A DNA stretch of 64,000 nt from Isoetes taiwanensis (GCA_021234155.1 JAJEKV010000110.1:314187-378186); one strand, 5' to 3'. Positions 51,101 through 62,581 are shown, counted from the first letter of the stretch. Program-made: numbers and translations. Notes: a model not told the origin generated them from the letters alone.

Positions 51101-51283
51101 ATTCTCTTGAACATCATTTACAAGGTCCTAACATATGCCCAGCAACGCTGGGCACCGTTACTTAATTACAATAAACTCGATTTTGACTCCTTAGACTCTT
51201 ACAACTTATACAAACTGTCACAGCTTAGTTAAACATTTATAAGTTTTGAAGTTATGCCCAGCAACGCTGGGCACCATTACTAG
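48129..51283 (+). mobile_element. Non-autonomous Helitron, 3155 bp
   Basis: The 5' end is TCTTTATATTATAATG at 48129, preceded by A. The 3' end has a perfect 8 bp stem hairpin (51255-51273, TGCCCAGC/GCTGGGCA) followed seven bases later by CTAG at 51280-51283 and then T. This is the canonical Helitron structure: 5' TC, 3' hairpin, CTRR, insertion between A and T with no target duplication. The two flanks rejoin a LINE ORF1 reading frame precisely. No Rep/helicase gene is visible. Exon-like pieces bounded by AG/GT (for example about 49124-49170, KHIGEIGVGQVKA) suggest captured host gene fragments, which I cannot identify. Confidence 0.88.
51136..51154 (+). repeat. Second Helitron-type 3' hairpin inside the element
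   Basis: The same TGCCCAGC...GCTGGGCA hairpin lies about 120 bp upstream of the terminal one, followed by ACCGTTACTTA, i.e. a CTTA in place of CTAG. It could be an older terminus that was bypassed when the current end was acquired. Confidence 0.7.
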
Positions 51284-52438
51284 TAGAGCAAGAAGTGTTT
51301 CCAAAGAGGATCAACACCTCGTTCTATGAGTTGAGCAGCCAGCTCAAGAGATTCAAATATCAAAAGAAAGCAACGTTGATCTTTTGCCGCAAGCTTGATA
51401 GATTGATAAGCAAGAAGCCCGAGCTTATCAAGGTGCGCAGACAGCCAAGATCCCACGTGCTTCACATCCAAGAAAGGGCCAGTGAAGTGGCAGACTACAG
51501 AAGATGCAACCAACTGCTCCACATGTCGTCGATGATCTTCATGGCTAATCTGCACCACTGGAGCTCCAAAATGATCAAAAGTTGCCCTGCACTCCTGAAC
51601 CTCGTAAAAGATTTCGTGTGATGGGAGCTGGATATCCTTGGAATCTTGCTTGGCTTGAAATTGCTGGAGATAGGACACAACTTCTTTCCTGTTATTATTC
51701 ACTATGGTGGCAATGGCCTTTGAGACACGAGCTGAGGTGGCGGGAGTCGCCAAGCCCTTGCAAAGCCACTCAGAGGACTACACACCTGTAACTCGAGTCA
51801 CTGTGTCAGATGATCTCCAAGGTGAGGCCGATGCAGCTCGGGGGGTGGAAGAGAATGTCACCCCAGGTTGTCGTGGGGGGAGGGGGACTCCTCCCGCCCT
51901 GAGGAACCTCCAACGTGTGTTGGACGTACCACTTGCCCTGCGGGTACACCAGTTTGTGTAGGTTGCACCACCATCAGAGCACTACCTCCAGGAGTAGCCC
52001 GTGCCAAGGAACCTTCAACCTGTATTGTAGGTGCCGTCTGTGCAACACTATTAGGTGCAGCCTCTCCAGAGAAGCAGTTTATAGGCACGTGAGGTATGAA
52101 CTGACATGAGGAACCTCCAACATGCGTTGGAGGAGCCACTAACCCAGCAGCAACTTCAGCAGACAAAGAGGGTCTTGCCTGACCCCCAGAACCTCCAATA
52201 AGTGTTGGAATTACTAATTGGCCAGAGCACACCACCTGACCCGAGGAACCTCCAATGTGCGTTGGAGGTGCGACACTCTCAGAAGAGTTTCCCAATGGCA
52301 CATGTTCAACGCGTCTTCCAATCTCACTAGACATATGGACAGAATCGTGAACTGTAGTTGAGGCAACTACAGTTGGAATAGAAACTGGAACAAGTTTGTC
52401 TCAATTGAGACGGCCCCACTCGTGCCATTAGAAGACAT

Positions 52439-53195
52439 GTTGGGTAACACTAAAGCATTGAGGTGTGCCGAAGAAACTGAACTCTCAGGAGCCTACAGAG
52501 CACCCTCGCGAACCATTTTGTGTGCATCACGTACACTTATTCTGGGAGAATCTGCAGCATATTCTTTTCCAATTCCACCATGTACTATGGTAGAAGTAAA
52601 TTAATATTTCAGCATTGTATATTGGGTTTAAATTAATACTTCAACATTTTGCAAGGCTAGTCTTTAAACTAAGTGATTTTCTTTACTTGCTTCGACAGGT
52701 ATGGAAGTTGCAAGAAAGAAATTCTGTGATTTAATTAATTAGAGAATTTCGGAATTCTCGTTTAGCATGAAATAGGTTCTTGGTTGTCTATAAAACACCG
52801 TAAATGGTTGCAGCAGAGTAAAAGTTGACGTTTTTTCCGCTGTTTTTTTGGTCACAACCAGCGATGTATCCGACTTTGACATGTATAAGGCTATCCCAAG
52901 CTCCTTTGTGAGTAAGAGCGGTCCACTAGAAAGAGTGAAAATACTCAGCAGGATCGCCACGGCGAAGATTTGAAGCTGCCTAGCTAGCCGATGGATGTAA
53001 TATCACAAGTCCGTTAAGCTCTACACATGGTTAAAAAGAAATGAAATTGATAATGAGGATCGCGGCGGCGAACATTTTTGACAAGAAACAAAACTCAAAG
53101 AGTAAGAAAACTCAAAGATGTGGAAAACTTCAAAGCATTGTAATTTATATTCCTCAAACATTTCAATGTACAATACTTTGGCAGAGGGGCAGAAA
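52439..53195 (-). other. Spacer and 3' flank of module copy 2
   Basis: The minus strand 52960-52739 is open through SKSDTSLVVTKKTAEKTSTF and ends TYFMLNENSEIL and a stop, matching the 3' flank of copy 1 at 7085-7170. Palindromes of the GATCGCG family, in mutated form, lie at 52952-52967 and 53058-53073. Homology with copy 1 ends at about 52735, the likely module boundary on this side. An exon at 52422-52604 on the plus strand is not supported. Confidence 0.5.
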
Positions 53196-56100
53196 TTAGT
53201 CCATCTGGGTTTCCGATACTGACTCAGGTACAACACCTATCTCAGCAGCTATCCTAGCTACATGTTCCCGGCCCCTTTGTAGAACCTCTGCTGTGTCCAT
53301 CTCAGTATAGCCTGTTACATCTGGGATTTCTACAGATATCGCCTGTGCAAGGACTTGGACATGTGGATCCGGTCCTTCAGTCTCAGTATCCATGGCGTTG
53401 CCTTCGACAGATGCGCCACTCTGCTCAGCACAGGCGATATCGGGTGCATGGAAGAGTTTGGTTTTTTTCTTGGGTGGAACCTGATGCTCTTGTGTACCTG
53501 ATGGCTCACCCTCTTGATCCGCAGGGTCCGCGTCCATGCCTACGTATTCGAAACTCGACCCGCCTGTCAAGAAAGGCATGTAGGCATCAAATTGTTTGTT
53601 TAAAGCCCCCAATTTTTGAAACACGGGCTCTAGCGCAATAATACCTTTCTCAATAGCCTTCAGAAGTCTTTTCGTTTCCTGCATTCTTTCCTCATAGCTT
53701 TTCTCATCCATTTGATCCAAGATTGCATCAATGTTAGATATATCTGTTCTCTGGGTAATGTTTAAATTGATCGCGCCGGGGATCATTCCGCGAGCTCTCT
53801 GCCTTATCCTCTTCAACTGTCTCCCAGTACCTGTCCAACCAGTTTTTCGAGCTTATCCGGAAAGCCCTCGAAATCGGCATACTTTTACCACGGCTTTCGA
53901 AAGCAATACTTTTCTTTCCCCGCATTAAAGGACGACACGGGAAGCGATTACTGGCGAGAAGAAATCAAGAACACAACCATCCTTGGGCACAAGCTTGTCA
54001 ACTAGGTAGTAAGCATACGATGTCTTCAGCGGCACTTCAAAGACGTGGTCACCTTCCATTCCGACAAACTTGTACGGGTTTACCCAGGTGAAATAAGTCG
54101 CCATTTTTTCTTCATTTTTCTCATCGGTATCTTCGTCACCACCGGCGGGCATTGGTGGCAAGGGCGTGTTCTTTAGTGCGGTGCTCGCTTTGTGTCAAGC
54201 GAAGCTCCAGCTCGGCATTATCGGCGTTGATCACGGGAGTCGCTACGTTAATGCACATATGGGTGATGTAATCTCGATATTCCTTCACCCTTTTCTTGTT
54301 CAGCCATCCTGGCTCGTCATATGTGCCTACAGAAATATGGGACCCGCCTTGAATCTGTTTCTGGCTGTACAAGCAATCTGGCAAGTTCACAGACCGCATC
54401 AGAATCACAAGGTGATAAATGTTAGCAGTTGTCATGCTGGATATTCTTGTGAAGAGTTCCATGTATTTTTTGCACGTCCATAATGCAGAGAATCCTCTAA
54501 TGTCTATGAACACCATGGTTGCATTCTCAGATACTGGAGTGGAGGTAGGAATCCCTTCCTTTGTTATAGCATGTACAACATTTTTCTTCTCCTTGATCTT
54601 GATAGCCTCTTCAGGTTTCAAAATCGATCTAATGGGTTCTAGAAATGCAACGGGCAAATTACCCACAACATGTTCCTTATTATAATTGGATTTCCATTAC
54701 ATCGTATTCGAATCGGATATATCCAGGAATCCATTTGTTCGTGAAAGCGGGGAAATTCAGAAAGCAATTCTTCCCAAAAAGTGAATTCTTTCTGAAGCAG
54801 CGTGGAGGCGTATGACAAAATCTCTTTCCGCATGAAGCTCAGGCTTCTAATATCAATGGCGCGCTGCTTGCAATCAAACCTGCCATGATATCCGCCTTGC
54901 ACCTTAATGTATGTCTTTCCTTCCAAAATCTCATCGAGAAGCTGAGAAACCTCTGCATTAGACATGCCTTGAAGGTATCTTAACCAGGTTTTGTTGAAGA
55001 AGTCCTTCGAGGGCTTATCAGGAAAATCTCCATGTTCATCACAGATTTTTTTGTTGACCCATCTGTTGGCCACTTCCATTAACTTTCTGAACACCCGCTC
55101 CTCCATAAAAATAAATTGCTTCTCGTCCTTTAGCTCCTTCACCTTCAACATTGTGGTAGCTATCTCGTGGAAGTAGCTAAGACAATAAAAGTACCTTCCA
55201 TGCTGAGGTGGTGGCAGTACCAATGGGACCTTGAGGAGGACATCCATACGCTTTATGTTGATGCCGCAGCTGTTGAAGCTTCTCTAACAATGGCTCTCTA
55301 TATACAGTGTTAGCGATGACTTCATTGCACTGAATGCTCAACTCAATATATTCTCTATCTGTCAAGTTTCCATTAAGCACTCTTGTTCTTCTCCTCGCGT
55401 AGGCTTTAGCAAACTCCAGCCGCTGTTCCAGCTCTCCAACAACACCGCATAGCAATTGAGCTGCACATATACTGTGGTTACCAGATATTATCCAAAATTT
55501 CTTGCCCTTCAAGTCAGCCTCTATACTCCACGTGATCTTTTTCCTGAAATAATGTGCACTTGTAAGTTAGTAGGCCACAAACCAGAAATCATGAACAATA
55601 ACAATCACCTGGTAATGGGGTCGAAGGGGACAACATCGGCCGGTGTGAGCACCTCCGTAGGATACGTCTTGAAACTCTTCACGAGAGTCTGCACATGGTC
55701 GTTTGAACGCATTCGATGCGTGAGGTTAGTAGGAGTTGGCTCGCAATCAAATATGGAGATCTTCATAAACCAGTTCACACCAAGCGGATAGAACCGTTTG
55801 AATTGTTCAAGCTTCTGTGCAGTTTGTTCTGCCAATTTGTGTTCTTCCTCAGGATTGAATTTGAGCTCGGTCGACAGTTCAGAAGCAAGGGAAAATGCTA
55901 AGCTCTTGGACGATGGAACACCTGAGACGGAAGGGGGGGTGTGGGAAGAAGAAGGTTCTCCGCTATCAGAAGTATTGAGTTTGCGGAGGTTGATTGTGAA
56001 CTTTGATATCTTGTTTGGGACAGTAGTATCTTTCGGCATAATAGGGGGAGCACAAATAGCCAAAGGCTGAGTAGGATCTATAATAGCAGAAGGCTGGGCA

Positions 56101-57230
56101 GTGGAAACAGGCTCCACAGACAGGGCCCTGGGCTGGGTAGAGTCCTCTGCTAAAGATACGGGCTTCACATGCTTTTTCTTCGCCTGAGCTCTTAACTAGT
56201 TAGTGTCCATTACGGAAGGCATCTTCTCATCTCGTTTAGCTTTCAATGCAATGCTGGGTGGTTTCTTATCTGCCTGCAAACCTTTTCTGCATGTCGAGAA
56301 GCCAGATAATATATCCCTATTGCCAGTTATTCCGGACAGAGGCAGAGATACATAGGACTGCAGTTCCCAGCCGTATCCTTTCGCAATGGTCGGAACATTC
56401 TTTCCAGTGGTCGGCTTGTTTAACTTGCTAGCTGTCATGAGCGAGGGATCATAGTTTGTCCATTTAAGGACGTACTCAATGAACTGCAAATTTTGTGTGT
56501 CCTCCACGCTGCATATAATAGCGTCTTGGACATTGTTTTTTGTTCCTTCCCACATAGCAATTACAATTCCTATCTGCTGTATGTCATCGGCTTTCTTGCC
56601 AGTCTTGAGGAACAAGCAGAGGTCTTTACGGCGGTCGCCTTTCGTCTGTGGAATTGCTTGTGCAATTTCAATGCACCACTTCCTTTCATTGGAAGGTGTG
56701 ATGATCTTAGTAGGCTCAACGTCTGGACCGCGAAACAAATCCAGAGCTGCAAGCAAGAGGTGTATCAGTATTCCCTAATGCACACATTCTTCCGTAAAGT
56801 CAACAGCATCGCGGTCGCGATCTTCATGAGAGCTCACGACGATCGCGACCGCGATCATGAAGATCGCGATCGCGATGCTGTTGAGCACTCATGAAGATCG
56901 CGACCGCGATGCCATTGAGCACTCAACAGGATCGTGGCCGCGATGCTACCGAGCAGTCAGCAGGATCGCGGCCGCGATCCGTCCGAGCACTCAGCAGGAT
57001 CGCAGCTGCGATGCTACCGAGCAGTCAGCAGGGATCGCGGCCGCGATCCGTCCGAGCACTCAGCAGGATCGCCGCCGCAATCCTGTTGAGTTCCAGACCT
57101 GTTGATGACTACATTACGAAAAGCTGAACAACAGAATTAAACATGCATTATCGAAAGAAATCGCGCCCGCGATCTTCTTGAGCTGAGGGGGCTAGAACTA
57201 ACCTTCTCTGAGATGGGCTTTTGGTGCCAT
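53196..57230 (-). pseudogene. ParB-like plus DNA-methyltransferase-like protein gene, module copy 2 (best preserved)
   Basis: Exon 1 (57230-57203, MAPKAHLRE) splices over 56747-57202 to ALDLFRGPDVEPTKI. The N-terminal domain of about 190 residues is unrecognised. A nonsense TAG at 56196-56198 replaces the TGG found at 3587-3589 in copy 1. After a Ser/Pro linker comes RSNDHVQTLVKSF, TPADVVPFDP, a 65 bp intron (55608-55544) and KKFWIISGNHSICAAQ (about 55505-55455), a ParB/sulfiredoxin-fold-like arrangement. Later blocks are NATMVFIDIRG (about 54510, where a methyltransferase motif IV would sit), SVGTYDEPGW, KTSYAYYLVD and KDGCVLDFF (about 53960, motif I-like, but lacking a clear G.G), then a coiled coil (SYEERMQETKRLLKAIEKG) and a stop at 53196. 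Bacterial ParB-methyltransferase fusions have this order. Frames also shift near 55190, 54690, 54150 and 53930-53820. Catalytic residues look degenerate. Confidence 0.65.
56808..57174. repeat. Array of ten GATCGCG..CGCGATC palindromes in intron 1 of copy 2
   Basis: Sites at 56808, 56841, 56862, 56896, 56930, 56963, 56998, 57033, 57067 and 57160. From 56930 to 57082 they sit in a repeat of about 34 bp (CAGGATCGCGGCCGCGATC then a GAGCA.TCAG tail). Palindrome symmetry is retained through compensating changes, e.g. GATCGCAGCTGCGAT at 56998. All lie within the intron 56747-57202. Confidence 0.95.
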
Positions 57231-58711
57231 GGATTGCGAGCGCCGAAAGAATTCGAAAAAGGGCTTCTGTACGACTGCGGTGGAAGGCGCTCGGGAGAGC
57301 TGAAGGCGCGAGAATCGCGGAAGGCGCTCGTCAAAGGCGCTGGGCGGAAAGAAATTCTCAAAATCGCGAAAATAAATACTACTATCCAAGCCGGATTAAT
57401 TTAATACGGCACGTGCGGGACCTGCCGCGCCATAAATGTCTGCCATTAATACGGCCGGCATTCATAATTACACACCATTAATGTAGCCGCCCTTATTTCT
57501 AGAGACCCAACAACTTTATTTTAAATGTGGCATTTTCCGGACAAGAGGTACTTTTTGACGTGGACCTCTAAATTCAAAATGTGTACGTAGAGTGAGAGAT
57601 ATAACCTTCCTCCCGTACCAACACACCGCGCAATAAAAGCCCCTCGGAACCAAAATGTACACGCCTCTGGAGCGCGGTTGAAGGACTGAAAAAGACAACT
57701 GAATTTAAATTTTGGGCCTGAATTTCGCGCTCGATCTTGAAGGCGGGATTTCCAGTTTGTAATCGAGCAGGGTGTTCTGGAAGGCGCTCGTTCTTCTCGT
57801 CTGGGCGCTCGTTCTGTTCCTCGAGGCGCTCGATCTGTTCTTCAGGGCTCTAGGTCTCATCTTGAAGGCGCTCGCCTAACTTAAGCTACCGGGGTACAAA
57901 ATCCTAATGGCTTACTGTTTTTCCAGCTAGAAATTATCCAAATCAGGAGTGATTTCCGATTTGTTGTTTTATGTATAGGTTATAATAGTGTTTTCACAAC
58001 CATAATGTTATTTACTGTATTGGCACCATCTCTTTCTTGGTATATGCTGTTCACGGATCTGTATAATCTGGTAAGCGAGGCCCAAATCAATTGTTTATTT
58101 CTCGGACTAATTGATAGTGAGGGGATATCACAATAACATAATGGTTCTGCTAATGGTTCTGCTCCCAGGTTGACAATTCACGACAGATCTCCATTGTAAT
58201 TAACAAAAAGGCAAAGAATCGTTGTGTAAACATTTGATTTGCGAGAGATACTCAAATATCTATTTGTTGCTCAGTTGGACCAGTTCGGATCTCTGCCTAA
58301 AAGAATCGTGACTGCGTTCATCCGGAGCGTAGCACTTATAACGCGACGCGAGCTTACATCGAATTAATCGCGATTGCGATCTTGTCGAGGTAAGTCCAGT
58401 AGGAAAGTGTTTTTTAAATGGTCAGAGAAAATAGTTTGAGCTGAAGAAGGTTAGTTAGATTAGAGAAAGAATCTAGGTAGATTTGAAGAATTCACCAGAG
58501 AGGTCCAAAGGATCGCCCTCGCGATCTCCCCGGCCCCTCTGTCTTGTGCTTGTTTGATTCATACCTATGTGGTCCAGAGGATCGCCTTCGCGATCTTCCT
58601 GAGGTATTATGTCGTCTCTTCGGTCCTTGAGTAATTTGCATTGTTTTCTACATCTGAGGTCCAGCGGATCGCCATCGCGATGTTGACGAGCAGTGTTGAC
58701 TTTCTTTTAGG
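57231..58711. promoter_or_regulatory. Divergent spacer and leader of module copy 2
   Basis: Between the two arms. The half next to the methyltransferase-like gene has AAGGCGCTCG repeats (for example 57285-57340 and 57780-57870). The half next to the DUF7869 gene carries palindromes at 58366-58381, 58511-58526, 58580-58595 and 58667-58682. The last three share GGTCCA upstream and the earlier ones a TT..TGAG tail. A TTTTAG acceptor at 58710 precedes the ATG at 58712, so these sites are probably in a 5' intron. No gene is supported inside. Confidence 0.65.
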
Positions 58712-61700
58712 ATGGAACCTCTGCAGTCTTTCTACCTGTTGGGGAAGAAGGTGGCTGAGGGCAGAGTGCATAACTTCAAAAATCACCACAACGTCCCTGT
58801 GCCAGACGAATTGATAGTAGTTTCTGTTGTCGTTGTCTTTGATGGGCAGATACCACTGTCGTTTCCAGAACCGGAATTGAACCAGCTAGGGGAAGCTGTC
58901 GGTAGCTTCCTTCTTTGGTCCAAAAGCGACGTTCAGAATGAAATCACGCCAGGACCCGATGTTAACACACCACCTGGTCAGATCAAACGGATAAATTGGC
59001 AAGTCCCAGTAAATGCTTGTGAAGAAAACAGTAAACCAATTGAATTGCGGGATTTTTGCGGGGATAAACTAGTGGAAAAAGACATGTGAGTTCTTGCGAC
59101 GAAGTGCCGCAAAGCGCCTTATGCTACAGGTGTCATCGTCTTCGCAGAGATCCAAGCGATGTCGTGTCGACATGAAGTTGGGCGATGCATGGATAGGGGT
59201 TTACATTATGAATTTGTTGCCCATGCGAAAAAATTTCTATGCTCTGTCAGGCTTGTGTAGAAATGCCACAGGTGCATGACTTGGTGAGATGGCCAATAGC
59301 ATTGGTTCTCGTAGATAGTATTCCAGTTTCAAGTCTAGTTACGGCCGTGAAGGAGACAGAGGTCGAGAAGGAAGCTTATGCCATCGGGCCGAGGCTGGAG
59401 TAACAAAAAACAGCGATTACCACATGGTGAAGAGGAAGGCGAGAGGGACGCCGACCCCAAACAAAGGTGAAAGGAAAACCACACCGAAGCTATCTTGCGA
59501 TTCAGGTCCTCGATGTCTTTGCTTGAAGAGATGTTGTGCTAATTTCCGCGATTAAAGAGGTATCCGCCATGAGGACCTTTTTTTGGAACATGAAAAGCTC
59601 GGAAGCGTCACGACTTTTTGTGTACAACATGCTAGATCTTTGTTCGGAGAATGGAAGTGTGAAAAAAGCTAATCTTGAACAACAAGCAAGTCGTGTGAAG
59701 GCATGGCATAGTGCTTTACGGTATACCGGTTTCTACATTTTACAAATGGAGGAAGCTTTTTTGAGCAGACGCGGGATAGCGAACCGCGGAAACTCGGGTC
59801 CATGAAGCCAAGATCTCATACACTCGGGCGGAAGTCTTTGTGCTATCTATGTACATAGATGAAAATGTTGAAACTATGCCACACCGCTCAAAGGTTACGA
59901 GTGGGGGCACTAGAGAAAATTTGAAGAGATTACCTTCCATCTTGACTAAAAAGGACATACATCAAGAGGTAGATATAACCGTCCACGAGATGACAGGAAA
60001 ACATGTTTCTCCGTCATCCTTCTTGTCAACGTGGAAGGAGAACCACTCTGAGGTAGCAATCGCCAAAAGGATAGCATTTTCTAAGTGTAATACCTGTATT
60101 GTGATAAAGGAGAAGCTTGCCAAGACTAGAGATCCAAGAGAAAGAAGAGAGCTTGCCGTGGAAAGGAAATCTCACATGATGACCAACTTTCTGCGGGGAG
60201 TCTCTACTGGTCATGGAGAGCTTTGTCTCATCGATCTCCTGAACATGCCTTAACCATTATACATGATAAAATGGATCAGAATAAGACGATGGTTCCTCGT
60301 CTGGAGAAGCTAGCAAAATCTGTATGGAGAGGTGAACGGTTGAAGGTGAGTCTTACTGGTGCTCTCATGCATGGGCATGGTGTAGGTGCCTTGGGCCACT
60401 TCTCATTTGGACCTCGGCACGATGATTCAAATTTTCATGTGGGATCTTTAAATCATACCTTGAAAACACTAGAGAATCAATCGAGGACAAGCTGGGGTCA
60501 TTTGAGAAATACAGATCATCGGGGAAGCTCACGGGGTGGAGCAATTTTGAAACGGAAGCCCTCGGGACAAAAATGGTGAATGGCACTAGAAATGATTTTA
60601 TGCCTCCTATCAAGGGTCCCTCGATGCGAAGAAGTTGCCTAGGAGGCTTTACTTGCAGCTAGACAATTGCTCGGGACAAAACAAACGAGGTATCTTTTCT
60701 CTTACTTGTCATACTTGGTGCGGTTAGGTGTCTTCGATCGGTGCGGTGGGATTCATGATGGTTGGACACACCCACGATGACATAGATGCCCTCTTTGGAA
60801 ACTACTCTACTCTATTGAGAAGATCAGATGCATTGACTATTCCGGAGCTTATGCAACTCTTCAGGCAGTGTAGTTCAAAGTCTCCTACACCCTACCTTGT
60901 GTCTGAGGTTCCCAACTGGAAAGAATTCGTGAAAGGTTTTATCCCTGATAAGAAGGACCGTTTATGTGATCATTTGGAACCTCTACTCTTCAAGTTCTGC
61001 ATGAAGGATGGATGGCCACTAATGTTCTACAAGATGAGGCCAGGGCATAGGGAGTGGCTACCTGAAAAGGGAATCAAAATCTGGAAGGAGGATGCCCAAG
61101 ACTTACCTATGATTCCTAGAGGGTCACCTAAGGTTAGATGCGACCATATGAGAGCTTGGCAGATATAGGTGCCTTGAGAGCTTCAATTGCCAAGTACATG
61201 ATGCACTGGGCAGCTATTTCTAGAGCCGGTGATAACTCATGGTCTAACACATATATGAATGAAGTTATTGACTACTGGTCCACCTTGTTGCGAGTGCTTG
61301 GGGGCGTTCAGCCCGGTAGAACTGTTATTTAGGATTTCTGGCCCAGCACGAGACAAATTGCATTAGAAGAACCCGACAACTTAATGGTGGATGAACACAT
61401 TGGTGCATCTCATTATGTCGGGCCTTTCTCTGGTAGACCCAAGAACCCTGTTGAAATATTCGACCCCTACCAAGATGTCAAGAAAGGAATGCTCTTGCTG
61501 ATCAGGCCACATGATAACTGCCCGACGTGGATGGCCTTTGCCGAAGAGGACCCAGTAGAGGATCCTAATCTCCCTCACTATGAAGAGGTGTTTGTCTCTT
61601 GGTTTGAGCCTGTTGTCAGAAAGGGTACCTCATATGCAATGCAGTATAGGGATTGCTGGAGCAAGAATTGGAGACCGAATCCTAATGACCCGCCACGCTA

Positions 61701-61836
61701 CCAACATTTGAAAACAATAGACTATGGTTGGGCCGTAGAGACCAGGACGTTGTCAGCGGTGATCCCCAGTAGTGTGAGGGCTCAGTTGCAAGAATTAGTG
61801 GCTAAAGAAGCTAACGACGAAGATGAGAACTCTTGA
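58712..61836 (+). pseudogene. DUF7869-like protein gene, module copy 2 (most complete)
   Basis: From ATG 58712: LLGKKVAEGRVHNFKNHHN, then an in-frame TGA at 59087, GVIVFAE, MKLGDAWIGVYIMNLLPM, LVRWPIALVLVD, RCLCLKRCC and MRTFFWNMKSSEASRLF (59569). Then YIDENVETMPHRS, a CxxC segment KCNTC (60083-60097), IIHDKMDQNK (60256-60285), LDNCSGQNK (60659-60685), VGHTHDDIDALFGNYS (60761-60808), EVPNWKEFVKGF, DCWSKNWRPNPNDPP (61650) and a TGA at 61834-61836. The three blocks HDKMD, LDNC and HTHDDID could form an RNase H-fold acidic triad, as in DDE/DDD transposases; that is inference. Frames break at least near 59130, 59280, 59400, 60250, 60690 and 60735. Partner: divergent methyltransferase-like gene. 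Confidence 0.7.
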
Positions 61837-61974
61837 GGTATGCAATGCTCTTTTACATAATTACTATATCATACATGACATGCAACTTACAATAGACTAG
61901 TTATTATTCATTATGCTCTGCGTTTTTCATCTCAACACAAGAGCTCTTACACTATACAATGCCAAACAGGTGAT

Positions 61975-62216
61975 TCATTCATCTTCAGGATCTGTAGTAG
62001 TGATCCCTGATATCTCATAGCTCATGCTTTCGGGGAAGCCAAATCGGATGGATCATAACGAATTTGACAGAGGGCAATGAATCTCGGTACCAAAGCTTTT
62101 CTTCGTAGGTAGGGATCAAGAAGAAGATGCTTGTCTAGGCAACCAACAAGATCAGAGTGGCTCATTGAGCATTTGATCGCCTCAATGTGGTGAACTGAAG
62201 AAGGCGAAAAATCCAT
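61975..62216 (-). pseudogene. Small tandem gene A (about 80 residues), one frameshift
   Basis: The ATG at 62216 opens MDFSPSSVHHIEAIKCSMSH and LLLDPYLRRKALVPRF. Around 62040 the frame shifts to FPESMSYEISGITTTDPEDE and a stop at 61975. It is a paralogue of the gene at 62582-62824: H-I-[E/R]..KC..S..DL..C......LDP...[R/S]KA, and the E.ISGIT..D.EDE tail, are shared. A TATAAAA box lies on the minus strand at 62253-62259, only about 37 bp before the ATG, implying a very short leader. No family is recognised; it is small, Cys-containing and soluble. Confidence 0.5.
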
Positions 62217-62581
62217 GGGAGATGAATGAAATTTAGCCCCGAAGTGAGAAGCTTTTATAGCGAAGTGGAATGATTGAGGTGAATTATTGGGGTAGACTTT
62301 ACCACCATTATTGAGCGTGTATCAGACTGTTGTATACGTACAAGAATAATACATATTTCATACTAATATGCGTATGTTTGAAAACATGTTTGCTTGACTT
62401 AATTTAGCTATGATTGAATTCAATGACTTACTTAGAGAAAAAAAAGTGGAGGTGGGATAGCACATCGTTACAATATACTCAGTTAAGGTACATGATATTA
62501 CATCCTTAATCAGAATGCTATTACATCCTTACTTAGTTATTAGATACCCATGTCATTATTACATTATTAGCAGGTACAGAT

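Larger units (their letters stand above)
47548..52438 (-). pseudogene. LINE ORF1 with DUF4283-like domain, split by a Helitron
   Basis: On the minus strand the N-terminal part (52438-51284) has a Pro/Gly/Ser-rich repeat region (units like APPTHVGGSSGQ, 52334-51858), then RVSKAIATIVNNNRKEV and the DUF4283-like start (LLAYQSIKLAAKDQRCFLLI, ERGVDPLWKHFLLY). It stops exactly at the Helitron terminus. The C-terminal part resumes on the other side of the Helitron at 48128 with QQYIPGSF, LRAPFWFAIEV, ICAIVNEIGLHLQHSI and a Pro-rich tail (SLAEIQRSQEQIEEAHK) ending at 47548. Removing the insertion restores collinearity with the homologue at 10494-11876 across the junction. It also has a nonsense codon near 47794 and frameshifts near 52380, 51800 and 48040. 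No reverse transcriptase lies downstream. Confidence 0.75.

Noticed and set aside
56778-57127. Arg/Asp-rich repeat protein over the palindrome array
   Set aside because: The frame follows the 34 bp DNA repeat inside an intron; no independent coding evidence.
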